Positions 43,756 to 54,369 of a stretch of DNA of 64,000 nucleotides are shown here, piece by piece. Source of the stretch: Episyrphus balteatus (taxonomy: Eukaryota; Arthropoda; Insecta; Diptera; Syrphidae); NCBI RefSeq assembly GCF_945859705.1, contig NC_079134.1, positions 67,638,625-67,702,624 on the forward strand, written 5' to 3'. A model generated the notes under the pieces. That model was given only the letters and a program-made list of their open reading frames with translations. It was not told where the DNA came from and did not search any database. The number at the start of each line of letters is the position of its first letter. Position 1 is the first letter of the stretch. Made by a program: the position numbers and the translations under genes.

Positions 43756-44833
43756 CAGGGTGTCCCAAAAGTAATGGATCAAACGAAATATGCTGATAGG
43801 CCAACTTTAGGGCTCTCAGAATTTAGTAACTTGTTCATCCCAAATCCTTACGGTTTTCAATTTAATGCAGTTTTTGTGAATTATCGAAAAATCTCGACTT
43901 TGCAACAGTATTTTGCTTCCTCCGGTCATAATTGATTTTTGTTTTTTACAATTTTTTCACTAAAACATTGGCTAATAAGAATAAATAATTATTTAATCAA
44001 AATATTTTTTATTTCATACGCCATTTTGCTGCAAATTAATAAACAGTTCCATGTTTTATAAAAACTCAATTACTTAATTTTTTTTCAGAGCAACACACTC
44101 CAAAAAATTTGTATGGTGTGACACAGGTTAATTATTTTAAAAACTTGCCGTGTTATTGCACTTTTCAAAAATGTATAAAAGTTTCCAAACTTGAAGTTAG
44201 AACAAAAGATATTACAATTTTAATGCAACAAAAGAGGCCTTTTCAGAGAAAAATAACAAAGAAAAATAAACACATTTCCTCGACTGTTGTTTGTTTATTT
44301 CTTTTTGAATAAAAGCCTCGATTTTTGTTTGTTATTTTGCTCTGAAAACCCCTGTTTTTTTTGCATTTAAACTGTAATATCTTTCGTTCTAATTTGAACT
44401 TTGGAAATTTTTATACATTTTTGAAAAGTGCAATAACACGGCAAGTTTTTAAAATAATAAACCAGTATCACACCATACAATTTTTTTTCGGGATGTTCCT
44501 CTCAAATAAAAGTAAGAAATTGAGTTTTTATAAAATATGGAACTGTTACATAATTTGCAGCAAAATGGCGTATGAAATAAAAAATATTTTGATTAAATAA
44601 TTATTTCTTATTATTAGGCAATGTTTTAGTGGAAGAATTGTAAAAAACAAAAATCAATTATGACCGGAGGAAGCAAAATACTGTTGCAAAGTCGAGATTT
44701 TTCGATAATTCACAAAAACTGCATTAAATTGAAAACCGTAAGGATTTGGGATGAACAAGTTACCAAATTCTGAGAGCCGTAAAGTTGGCCTATCTGCATA
44801 TTTCGTTTGATCCATTACTTTTGGGACACCCTG
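43756..44833. mobile_element. Palindromic element with CAGGGTGTCCCAAAAG ends
   Basis: TA flanks both sides. The left terminus CAGGGTGTCCCAAAAGTAAT is repeated as complement at the right. The two halves are complementary along nearly their whole length (about 530 bp each) around a centre near 44290-44310. The CAGGGTGTCCCA terminus with TA target recalls Tc1/mariner-type MITEs of insects. The frame at 44654-44923 is the translation of the arm and is not a gene. Confidence 0.88.
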
Positions 44834-44835
44834 TA

Positions 44836-45748
44836 TATGAATAACAATAATATCAATTAATAATATAATATATAAATCTATGTACAAATGTACAACGGAA
44901 AACGAAGAAAAAGTTAAAAACATTCAAATAAATAAACAAATATGTAAATAATAGTTTTAAAAAATAAACGTTTTATTTGCCAAAAAAAAAATGTTGAAAA
45001 AATTTGTTTTTAAACTACTAAAATAAATATCATCACTGGATACTATAACAAAGAAAAAAAAATCGATCAGATTCCTTCGCCTACGAATACTTGCAAAAGT
45101 TATATAGAATACCAAGTGATGTAGGTACATAGATGCGCAGAAAGATAGAAAAATTCAACACTGAATATCATACCATTTTTTTCTTCATAAATATACCTTC
45201 CATGACTCTTACACATAGAGTAAAACCAACGGAAAACGAAAACACAAGTGAATTCGGTTGCGCAAAGCAAAACCGCAATATACACTTGCAAGGCTTGCAA
45301 CCCTTTTTTTTGCTATTTCCTTGATGCTGATTTGTTTTTTCTACCTAAATAGACTTTAATTTTATGACTTTGGTTCTCTAGAAAGGGAAAGAGAATGCAA
45401 ATAAAGATACCGAGAGAGAACTGAGTTGAGATGACGTTGAACGTGAGAGATGTATGGCGAAGAAAGGTCACTAATACACACAAACTCATTTACATGAAGT
45501 CTGAGTTCGTCATTCGGGGACACCCACTCTTAAAGTCAACTTAAATTCTTAAAGTTAATTTTGATGAGAAAAATTTTTTTAATTTCTTATCAAATAAAAA
45601 AGTTTTTATATTTTGAAATTTCAATGATTATAAACGTCTTTTTCAAGACATTTTTTATTGAATTTTAAAATATTTAAACAACAGCGAAAACAAACTATAA
45701 GAAATCAAGCCAGAACTATAAGAAAGCCATTATAAGCAATTTTTAGAA
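44836..45748. other. Non-coding stretch
   Basis: No gene with recognisable domains; small frames at 45100-45330 have no motif. The last 200 bp may belong to the Penelope-type 3' region carrying the hammerhead-like core at 45766. Confidence 0.4.
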
Positions 45749-45816
45749 CATTTTTTCTTAGAGTCCTGAGGAAGATTGTAAGCACAATCGAAACGTGTCG
45801 ACAGAAAAGAAAAAGT
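45749..45816 (+). ncRNA. Hammerhead-like ribozyme motif
   Basis: CTGAGGA (45766-45772) and GAAA (45790-45793) flank GATTGT-AAGC-ACAATC, a perfect 6-bp stem II with a tetraloop, after one extra A. After GAAA the bases CGTGTC allow a two-pair stem III and a C17-type cleavage position before GAC. Stem I can form from GTC/GAC next to the core and TTCTT/AAGAA further out, with an internal loop. This is the type I layout described for Penelope-like elements. The extra base before stem II is a deviation, and the same deviation is seen at 24349. Confidence 0.5.
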
Positions 45817-46829
45817 AAAATCAAAATACGACCTGTAGCCAACGAAGAAAATAACATTCATTAAATAAAGAAAGGTCACGTAATAAGAAAAAAATTTATG
45901 TTTTTCTTAATCCAATAAATTACGTTGAAGTTACCTTAATTTATGGTTCAAATGTACTAAAAGTACGAAAATAATTCAGAAATGTTTTTCTTCCACATTC
46001 GTGTTTTGAGTAGAACTCGCCTGGTGCCCTTCACTTTAAAAAAAAACTGAAGTTTCGATTACATCATTGTTTCCAAGAGCGATGTTTTCAGCATCATTAT
46101 TTTTTTGCGGAAACATCAAACCATAAATATTTTTTTCTACAAAAAAGTATCGAGTAAAAATAGTAAAATTATATGTAATACGCATTTTAAGAAATGTGAT
46201 CTCTGAAAGCAAAAGTTATCTTTAAAAAGAAAAAATATTTACAAATTAAAAAATTAATTTCCTCCACACAGGTTTGTTACAAAGAAAAGCGTATATCTTC
46301 TTAAACCAAAATATCAAATTAAGTTATTGCGATTATTTAGTTATGATAGAGCGTTCGTGGATCGAGATACATGTAATTGTGTAATAGTTAGGTATTATAT
46401 CATGGAAAATTATATGATTTTTCGGGTTTTAAAAGTTTTCATTAAAAAAATGTGTAAGAAAACAAAAAAAATTTTCATGGCCTCATTATATTTACCACTA
46501 AAAACGAATTCTTGCTAATATGCCCATGAATCATTTCCTAAAGCATAGTCATAACAATAAAGAAACCATTCTTATGGTTTAAAAGCTCGTGTCTACCTTT
46601 TTGCCTTATAATTTTCTGTTTTTCATCTGAGGTTTTGGGGGGGGGGGGGGGTCATGATGATGCAAAAATTTTGAAAAAAATTTTTTTTTTCTAAGATTTT
46701 GAAAAATAAATTTCTATTTGCAATAATCTTTGAAAACAAATAATTTCGAAAATAAATAAATATATTTTATACAAAAAAATACGAGTATGACTTTCTGACA
46801 TTCAAAAATTAGTTTTCTAAAAAAATACA
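45817..46829. other. Non-coding stretch
   Basis: No gene seen. A G run of 15 lies at 46635-46649. The 63-codon frame at 46327 has no recognisable feature. Confidence 0.4.
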
Positions 46830-46834
46830 CGTTG

Positions 46835-48655
46835 CACAGTGTGGCCAATGGTATCAAAAGCTGGCAAAAATAGCTATTTTCAAATTGTACCGAACTGCCA
46901 AATACAAATTTACTTTAATAAAGGGATTAATAAGCTACACAAAACTGGTTTTTATTCCACGGTTTAAGTCTAACGCGGTGAGTAACTACACTTTAAAATG
47001 TCGCCATTGACGAAATTATTCGTTATTTACCTTTTTCTAGCTCCCGTCTGTGTTTCAAGTTTTAAGTGCTATTTCGTTAAATCAAAAGATAAAAATTTGA
47101 AATAAATATGGAATTACAAGCAAAAGGGACGCTTTCGATTCTCATTCCTCTTTTGAATTATGAGCGTCTAGTTTGTTTGAAAAAATTATTCGAATTCGGT
47201 GTCTTTAAAATCATTCGTTTTTTGTGTGCGTCATACAAACTCGTTAAGAAAAAGTTCACAAAGGTGTGAAGTGACGCTTTGTTTTTGGTGTCCCTTTATT
47301 GTTGAGAGTGTCGTCTTTCGTGTCAATTAAAAAAGTGGTGCCCATGTTTGCCCCTTTTTGAGTAAACACTATGTGAAGTTATCTAAAAATAACGATTTTT
47401 TTGTATATATTTCTCAGATTCCGGAAGTAGGGGAAAGGTGCGAACAGTGAGACAGTGCAAACAGTGAGACAATCCATTTTTCTCTTTTCTGAAAATAAGC
47501 ACAGTAACGCTAGTTTGGGTCAAAACGTCAAAAATGTAAAAGCAAACAGTGAGACATAGATTTTTTAAAAAGCAAACAGTGAGACATAAATTTAAAAAAA
47601 ATCTATTATTTTAGCATGACTTCAATATGATGTCGTAGTTTTTTTCTTTCGTTTTTTTTTGGCTTTTTGTTATTTTTTTTGAAAAAATGGGTTAAAGTAA
47701 CATAAATTAATTATTTATATACTTGTCAATTACCTAATTATTTGACGTTTTCGTTAATTTTTTGTCACCTAAGAATGTCTCACTGATCGCACCCCTTGCA
47801 AACAGTGAGACGTTTTGACTTTTTCTACATTTTAGTCCAATGTGATGCTCTCATTCATTCTTTAACTACAAGTTTTTTTGCAACATTAAGATAAAATATG
47901 TCTTAAACTGTCTTCAAAGTTTCGTTAAGCTATCTTGAAAACATTCTCACTGTCCGCTACTGACAATACAGTTCAACAGAATTTTACTTTTCTGAAGGTG
48001 TTAGAAATTCTTAACTCGTATCCATTGTCAGAATTATTCTATTAGCCAAAACTGAAAGTGTGTACGGTTAGCATTGTGGCTAAAAATTTAAGGAAATAGT
48101 GTTGATCTACACAATGGAGACGAAGGCGCAGCTTGAGATATCTCATACATGAAAAAAGATCGGAAAATTTGAAACGGTTCTCTGAAGAAGATGACCGCGT
48201 CAAACTATGCTTAAAGAAATTACCACACTTTTTTACCATAACCTCATAAACATTCAAAATAACGTGTTTTTTTGCATTTTATAACGGTAATATTTCAAAA
48301 AACGGAAGCTAATAGAATATTTCTTTCGTGGATTCGAGTTCAGCATCCCTAAATCTTTCAGAAAAGTATGTTTTGGTTCTTCGGACAAAAAAAGTTGAAT
48401 TTTGTTGACCAGTGTATTTTTTCATTAAGAAGATTTTGTTATGACTAAAAAAAACAGTAAAATCTAAGTATTGAACAAATAAATAACAATTTTCTTTCTC
48501 AAACAACTTCAAAGTTAAAGGTAATTGATAATTTTTCATAGAATCATAAAAGTTGTCTCAGTTTTGTGCTTTAATATAGTATTTTTACCCATAACAAACT
48601 TAGAAACGAAGAAAAATAATTTTTGCCAACTTTTCCTACCATCGGCCACACTGTG
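46835..48655. mobile_element. Transib-like non-autonomous element, CACAGTG ends, 5-bp duplication
   Basis: The left end is CACAGTGTGGCCAATGGTA, the right end its complement with one change, and the similarity continues inward for about 40 bp (AAAAG(C/T)TGGCAAAAAT). CGTTG flanks both sides (46830-46834 and 48656-48660). CACAGTG is identical to the heptamer of vertebrate recombination signals; CAC-type ends plus 5-bp duplications are hallmarks of Transib elements, the relatives of RAG1. The 1.8-kb interior lacks any frame resembling a RAG1-like transposase and holds a cluster of AACAGTGAGAC repeats. Confidence 0.75.
47450..47815 (+). repeat. Dispersed short repeat GCAAACAGTGAGAC
   Basis: GC(A/G)AACAGTGAGAC occurs five times: at about 47451, 47467, 47543, 47573 and 47800. 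The first two are 16 bp apart. The complement-like CTCACTGTCCGC near 47946 could be the other end of a small nested inverted-repeat element. Confidence 0.65.
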
Positions 48656-48660
48656 CGTTG

Positions 48661-49089
48661 GCAGAATTCCACTTCAAAAGTACCGAAAAATAACGTTTTC
48701 TACCAGTTAATATTTAAGTATTTCAAAAACGTGACGGTCCAATGCAATTTTCTTTTTAGTTCTTTCATGCATAGAAGGTAGACTTTCTGATCCAGCACTT
48801 ATATATCTATAGGTAGAAAAAAACTTCTTCTAAATTCAAACTACTAAAAGTAGACTTGACTTTTAAGAAAAAGTTCTTGCAGAGTTTTATAAAAGAAAAA
48901 CGTAGAACTTTGCACACTTTTTTATGGAAACTTTATTAAAAAAAAGTATATATGTATATATCTTATGTTTTTGACAATTGGTTTGAATTGCATAATTTCA
49001 TGGCTTGAAACGCAGAAATGCATTACAAATTTGGAATTGAATTTCTTGGTGACTAATTTTTCTTCGACTTACCATTTGAAATCATTCAC
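48661..49089. other. Non-coding stretch
   Basis: No gene seen between the Transib-like element and the Jockey copy. Confidence 0.4.
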
Positions 49090-49429
49090 GCCTCGCCACT
49101 GGTGCTCATAGATATGTGGGACTCTTAACCACTAAAACCACCTCCTCCTCCCGATTGCAACTAAGTTCAGATGGAACTTATCTAGCAATTAATCTTTATC
49201 GAAGTTAAGTTACGTGTTGTAGGTAACTTTCCGGTGAAAGTTCCTACTGATGATATTTAAAAATAAATAAATAACATTTGTTTTAAATTAAATCATTTAA
49301 GTAATGGTTTAAATTTTGTTGTCAAAAAAAAAATATTTTAAAGGAAGTTGAACAATTAAATCTCTAAAACATTTAAATTTAGGTATATTAATCAATGCTG
49401 ATATTTTGAAATAAGGGAATTAAATTGAA

Positions 49430-51833
49430 AAACTACTCTGTGCCAAACGTCGTACTAAGTTTGTCTCGTCGAGAATTTCTAGTATTGTTCTATTAGTATG
49501 TTCGACTAACCGTTTTCTATGCTTTTTGGCAAAAGTTTTTATTTTATTTATCTCTGTGAAGATCTTCGTTTCTTATATACCACGACGCATTTACAAATGA
49601 TCTTAATAATTTATTTTCAAAAGTTTGTAATCTATTTAAATTTGTATCGCGCGTTCAACCCCAGAGTTGAATACCATATGTCCAGACAGGCTTAAGTACT
49701 AGCTTGTAAACTAATAATTTGTTTTCAATACTGAGTCTAGAATGTTGTCCGAGCAACCAGTACATTTCTCTTAATTTCATATTTAACTAATCACATTTAT
49801 TTTTAACATGCGGCTTCCATTTTAATTTCGCGTCGAGAGTCGTCCCGAGATAATTTGCCTCATTTGGTAGTCTATTTATTTTCTTATACGTAAAGTCCAC
49901 GTGGACTGACTTAAATTCGTTAAGCGCTATTCGCCATGCTTGTGTCCATTTATTGACATTATTAAGAGCATTTTGCAATTTATTTGTCCATTCGTTAATT
50001 GTTTTGCCTACTGCAAGTATTGCGGTATCGTCAGCAAAAGTAGCTACAATTGTGTTTTGTGTTTGAGGTATATCGCGTGTGAATAGTAGGTACAAAATGG
50101 GACCTAAAACACTAACTTGTGGTACCCCAGCCACTATTTCCCTAAAGTCTGAGTAATCATTTCCGTGTCTAAAGCCTAGTACGCAGATCACGCTAAAATT
50201 TATCTTTCATACAAATTTCCTCCAAAGATAAATTTTAGCGAGGATTTTTAGCCAGGTAGTACGCAGTTCACGCGCTAAATTCGAATTGTCATCTACTACT
50301 TTTGCAAAAAGTCTCCACTCAATTTAGCTCGCGAAATAATGCTCAGCGCATTTTTTCACAGATAAATTTTGACATTTTTGTGGTCGTTTTTGTTGCTGCA
50401 AGGAATAAGAGGCAAAAAAAACCTTGGAATATATAAAAGAAGAGGAACAAAACAAAATGAGAGGGTAAAAAAGGTATTCTGCAGGTAAAAAAAAATATGT
50501 ATGTAATATTGAATGTAAGCAGGTATAAGTAAATGAAACTGTGATTCAGCCGTTATTTTAAATTTAAATTTATCTTGGCTTTTAGCGAACGCGTGTAGAG
50601 ATAAATATTGTCGAGATAAAATTTAGTTTAGCCCGATCTGCGTACTGGGCTTAACGCGGAAAATTCTGTTCTCTAGATATTCTCTAAGAATGGTAAAGAG
50701 TCCTTCAGGTAGGACTTCTCTTAATTTGAATTTGAGACCCTCGTGCGATATTTTATCAAAAGCTTGAGACACATCTAAAAAGACCGCTGAACAAACTTTC
50801 TTTTCTTCATGAGCTTTCTCAATGACATCGGTTATTCTATGCACTTGATCAATCGTCGAGTGTTTGCTTCTAAAACCGAACTGGTGTTCAGGTTTAAGAC
50901 CCCTTAATTCTATTATTGGCTGAAGACGCTGAAGAAATATTCTCTCAAAAACCTTCGACACTACAGGAAGAAGTGAAATGGGCCTGTACTATTTCTTTTC
51001 GTGAGATGGTTTTCCAGGTTTCAATACCATTATTACTTCTGCGACTTTCCATTGGTTTGGAATATATTCTAACCTTAAAGTGGCATTCATTATATATAGG
51101 AGGTTTATTAAACCTTTTCGTGGGAGCATTTTAAGGATTTCCGCAGTAATTAAGTCGTATCCTGGTGCTTTTTTGGCTTAAGCTTCTTAATTTCTTTGTT
51201 TAATTCGGCGAGCGTAACATTTCTTGTGATGAAGCTTTCACTTGACGTTATATTCATATTTATACTATCATTCAATGCTTGCCCATTGAATGGTTTCAAT
51301 GTTTCTTTGTTGCTTCTTGCCCATTCATTTTGGTTTTTCATAATCGGAGGTGCTAGAAGCTTTGGATTTTTTCGTAGCTTTTATCGCTTTCCATAGAGAG
51401 TAGTTAGATTCTTTACCTGGACAATATGCACAAAATTATCTACTGCTTCCTCAAGCTCAAGGGGTGTTTGTAGTGGTACCCTTAATTCAACATAATCCTC
51501 AATATCTTTCTTAAAGCCTTCCCAATTAGTTTTGCCGTTTGTTAGCCTAGGTGGTATTTCAACTTTAACAAGACTTCCGCTCATAGTGAGAATAACGGGA
51601 GAGTGGTCAGAGAAAAGATCAAAGCATTCCGTTATTTTAATTCGATTTGACGGTATTCCCCTGACTATAAAGAAATCAATCAGGTCAGGTATTTTCGAGG
51701 TATTTGCCGGCCAATAAGTTGGTTTTCCAGTAGAATGGAAGTCGCAATTATTCTCCATACCGGTTTCGTATATTGCTCGGCCTTTTTGAGAAAACGTATG
51801 CTTTGCATTTAAGTCGCCGTCGATAATTATGGT
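49430..51833 (-). pseudogene. Jockey-clade EN-RT, multiply frameshifted
   Basis: Reading leftward: endonuclease remains GDLNAKHTF, FHSTGKPTYWPANTSKIPDLIDFF and FSDHSPVILTM; a linker; NVTLAELNKEIKKLKPKK; RT blocks FERIFLQRLQPI, HQFGFRSKHSTIDQVHRI, AVFLDVSQAFDKISHEG, then (after the MITE) RHGNDYSDFREIVAGVPQ, SVLGPILYLLFTRDI, ATFADDTAILAVG and NYLGTTLDAKLKWKPH. Downstream of 49786 the C-terminal part is out of frame. In the conserved PQGSVLG motif this copy has PQVSVLG, a change at a glycine the fold needs. Several stops: an inactive copy. Confidence 0.9.
50173..50651. mobile_element. MITE, AGCC(T/C)(A/T)GTACGCAG family, copy 3, with proven TAA duplication
   Basis: The ends are AGCCTAGTACGCAGATC and GATCTGCGTACTGGGCT. 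Removing 50173-50654 restores the Jockey reading frame (FRV|RHGND, as FRV-RYDQE in copy 1), which fixes the duplication as TAA (TTA on the other strand). A 3-bp TWA duplication is typical of PIF/Harbinger. Only the outer 15 bp are shared with copies 1 and 2; the interior (GCTAAAATTTATCT) differs, so it is a distinct subfamily. Confidence 0.92.
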
Positions 51834-51849
51834 CTAAGTAATTTTAGCA

Positions 51850-53305
51850 ATTTTAAAAATTCATTTGTGATGAGTTTAAGTATCTGAAGGAAGAAACAAC
51901 TATATTTTCCGTTCGTGACAAAACACAAAATTGTATTTTCTCATAAAGATACTGAGGTGTTCTGGTATTAATTATTTTATGCAGAAAGATACAATTTCGA
52001 TAATTCGTATATTGAAGGATGCTGCAATGAAGAATTTTTGTATTATACGGAGACACATGATCATACCTCCTAAGACCGAAGACATATCGCGTCAATCATT
52101 GAACGCCACACGGAGTTTATGTTCAGACAATGAATCTAACTTTGGATAAACAACTTCGGAAAAAGAGATGATTGGCAGGAGTAGAATTTTGACCATACGA
52201 AGTCTTGTTTCTTGAGGTGTAAAATCTGCAGCTATCCAGAGTTTTCTAAGGGTTCCATATATCCGACCAACAACAGAGTTTATATGCTTCCTGCGAGATA
52301 ATTCAGTTGTGAGCTTGAAACCAAGGCTGGTAACCGAGTTATCATATGGGACGCTTTAATTAGTTAAGGTTATAGAAGGGATATCATCAACGTTCTGCGT
52401 CTTCTTAGAAAACAAGAGCGCTTGTGTTTTTCCGGGATTTAGCATGAGACCATTATCCTCCGACCATTTACAAATTTTAACAAGATCCTCATTTATGCGA
52501 AAGATAAGATCATCTATTAAACCAACCCTACGTGAGGCAAGTCATTTATGTACGTACAAAACAATATCGGCCCCCTCAATAGATCCCTGTGGCACACCCA
52601 TCCTCAAAATTGAAGGTTGGGAGTAACTTTCTTGGACTGCCACACGCTGTTTTCTATTACACAAATAACTTGTTATCATGCCAACAGCCATATCCGAAAA
52701 GCCAAAATAAAGTTTAAGTTTTTGGCAAAGAACACTATGATTGACTTTTTCAAAAGCCTTAGAAAAATCCAACAGGCATAAAACTGTTACATTGTCCTGA
52801 TCATACTGTTGCCTCAGGTCTTCTAAGATCTTAACCCTAGAAAGATAACCTACGTCGAATCGACGTATGCAGTTTTTGTGTTTCTTTTGAATTGTGCAAT
52901 AAAAATTAAAAAAAAAACTCCTTTTCTTTAATTGGACTATTAGCACGTAACAAATTTAGTTATTAACGACAAATTGCAGACAGAAATAATTTCAATTCAA
53001 TTTATTGACGTAGGTTATATTATTTTACTTAATTTAAATAAGGTTATCTTTCTAGGGTTAACCATAGCAGTATAACAAAATGGTTAGCTCTAAAACTGGA
53101 TTGATATGGAGATAATAACTTTTTAGAAGAGAGGTGATCAATTATTTGTTTCGTCAGAATTTTCTCCAACACTTTAGACAAACATGGTAAGATGCTTATT
53201 GGCCGATAGAGTCAGAGGGTTCGACAGCAACGGGTTTTTTTGGAACAGGGGTTATTCTGGCAGTTTTCCAAGTAGTTGGAAAAATTGACGTCGTGATGCA
53301 GTGTA
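51850..53305 (-). pseudogene. CR1-like reverse transcriptase, 5'-truncated, interrupted by a piggyBac MITE
   Basis: Leftward from 53300: SIFPTTWKTARITPVPKK, RPISILPCLSKVLEKILTKQI, LLSPYQSSFRANH, [MITE], RVKILEDLRQQYDQD, VLCLLDFSKAFEKVNH (palm A), MGVPQGSIEG, and after more frame changes the C-terminal RYVFGLRRYDHVSPYNT...TPQYLYEKIQF. The YxDD block is not in an open frame. The 5' truncation falls in the RT fingers, and a TAG-type decay is spread along the rest. It differs from the CR1-like copy at 1813. Confidence 0.85.
52835..53057. mobile_element. piggyBac MITE with canonical 13-bp termini
   Basis: TTAA precedes and follows the element. The termini CCCTAGAAAGATA and TATCTTTCTAGGG are exact complements and equal the 13-bp terminal repeat of the Trichoplusia piggyBac element as I know it. 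The body is 223 bp and non-coding. It interrupts the CR1-like RT between SFRANH and the next motif. Confidence 0.92.
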
Positions 53306-53828
53306 GAGTTGGGCACTTTAGTTCATTTGAGTGATCGATCACTTTAGTTCAAATTACGCTAATGAACTAGTTCTGAACTAGTTAATTTTAGTTCAATTTA
53401 TTTTAATCAGTCCGGTTTTGTTAGAATAAAAAACAAAATTAGTGTGCACAAACTGTATCCAAATTTATGTAAAATTGACGCATTCTACATAATAAAACAA
53501 ATACAACCTAAAAATAACAGATACCTATGTACATATTTTATTTTCTATAAAAATTCTTAATTTCGTTCATATACCTACTTGTCGAGCTTTCTGGTTCCTG
53601 ACAAAAGACTAGAAGAAGTACGTTTTGCTTTCATTAAATGGAAATCATAGTAATGCAAAGACCAAGATGCTACTTGTTTTTTGTTCTTGCTCAGAAATAA
53701 GAGTAAGCGGTGCTTGAAGAAGAAACGCTGATACTGGCACAATCGACCTTTTGTTTTACATCTAAATCTTGAGGTAGAGCAGAAGAACTGATTTCGCTCA
53801 ACAAAGAATTGGATGCGATTTCATATTC
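53306..53828. other. Non-coding stretch, hAT-like end at the left
   Basis: The part 53306-53400 contains AGAGTTGGGCACTTTAGTTC and several (A/T)TAGTTCA or GAACTA words in both orientations around TGATCGATCA, resembling a hAT terminal region. No matching right end was found. No gene seen. Confidence 0.45.
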
Positions 53829-54178
53829 AGCTATTACATGAAGCCTCAAGAGGCGCGACGCGCGACTCTTTTTAAACATAATGAGTGCAAAAGAGAAAAA
53901 AGATGAAAGAAAAAATTATCCGACCGGAGAGTCGTGGGTCGTGAGTCCGAGACTCTTTCTTGACGTTCCTTTTTCCACTTTTTCTTTTTTCAACATTCCC
54001 TCTCATTTCTTTTTGCTTCTTGGTGCAATACAACAACAACAAATTTTAAATCAATAGAGAAATGTCAAATTTGAGTCCTTGACTCAAGAGGCATCGTGTA
54101 ATAGAACACGCCTCACAGAATGACTATCAAAAGAAAATTCGAAAAAAGAGTCAAGCCTCTTGAGGCTTCGTGTAATAG
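53829..54178. mobile_element. Inverted-repeat element with (A)GCTATTACA(T/C)GAAGCCTC ends, copy 1
   Basis: The left end AGCTATTACATGAAGCCTCA and the right end (complement of AGCTATTACACGAAGCCTCA, at 54155-54178) face each other; an extra internal copy GAGGCATCGTGTAATAG lies at 54089. The interior has mirrored words such as AGTCCGAGACTC. No coding capacity. Confidence 0.7.
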
Positions 54179-54369
54179 CTGACATATGTGCCCATGATTA
54201 TGAAAGTGGACTAAGTCACTTTTTGCATTGTTTAAAGAAAAACTTACAAAATAATTTTCTTATAACGATTTTATTGTATTTCTTTTATGAAATCATTGAA
54301 GGAGCAATAAAGAAGTTTATTTACTGCAATTTCGCTTTTAAATAAACTTTACCCCTTAAATAATAATTA

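Larger units (their letters stand above)
49090..51833 (-). mobile_element. Jockey-clade retrotransposon, decayed second copy with nested MITE
   Basis: Its 3' UTR contains the complement of TTTTAGTGGTTAAGAGTCCC (49119-49138), shared with copy 1 at 1385. It is cut at the 5' side within the endonuclease (IIIDGDLNAKHTFS at about 51830). A TAA-flanked MITE splits the RT. Confidence 0.88.

Noticed and set aside
44654..44923. 89-codon minus-strand frame with a plausible protein look
   Set aside because: It lies wholly in the arm of a palindromic transposon, with the same sequence in the other arm.
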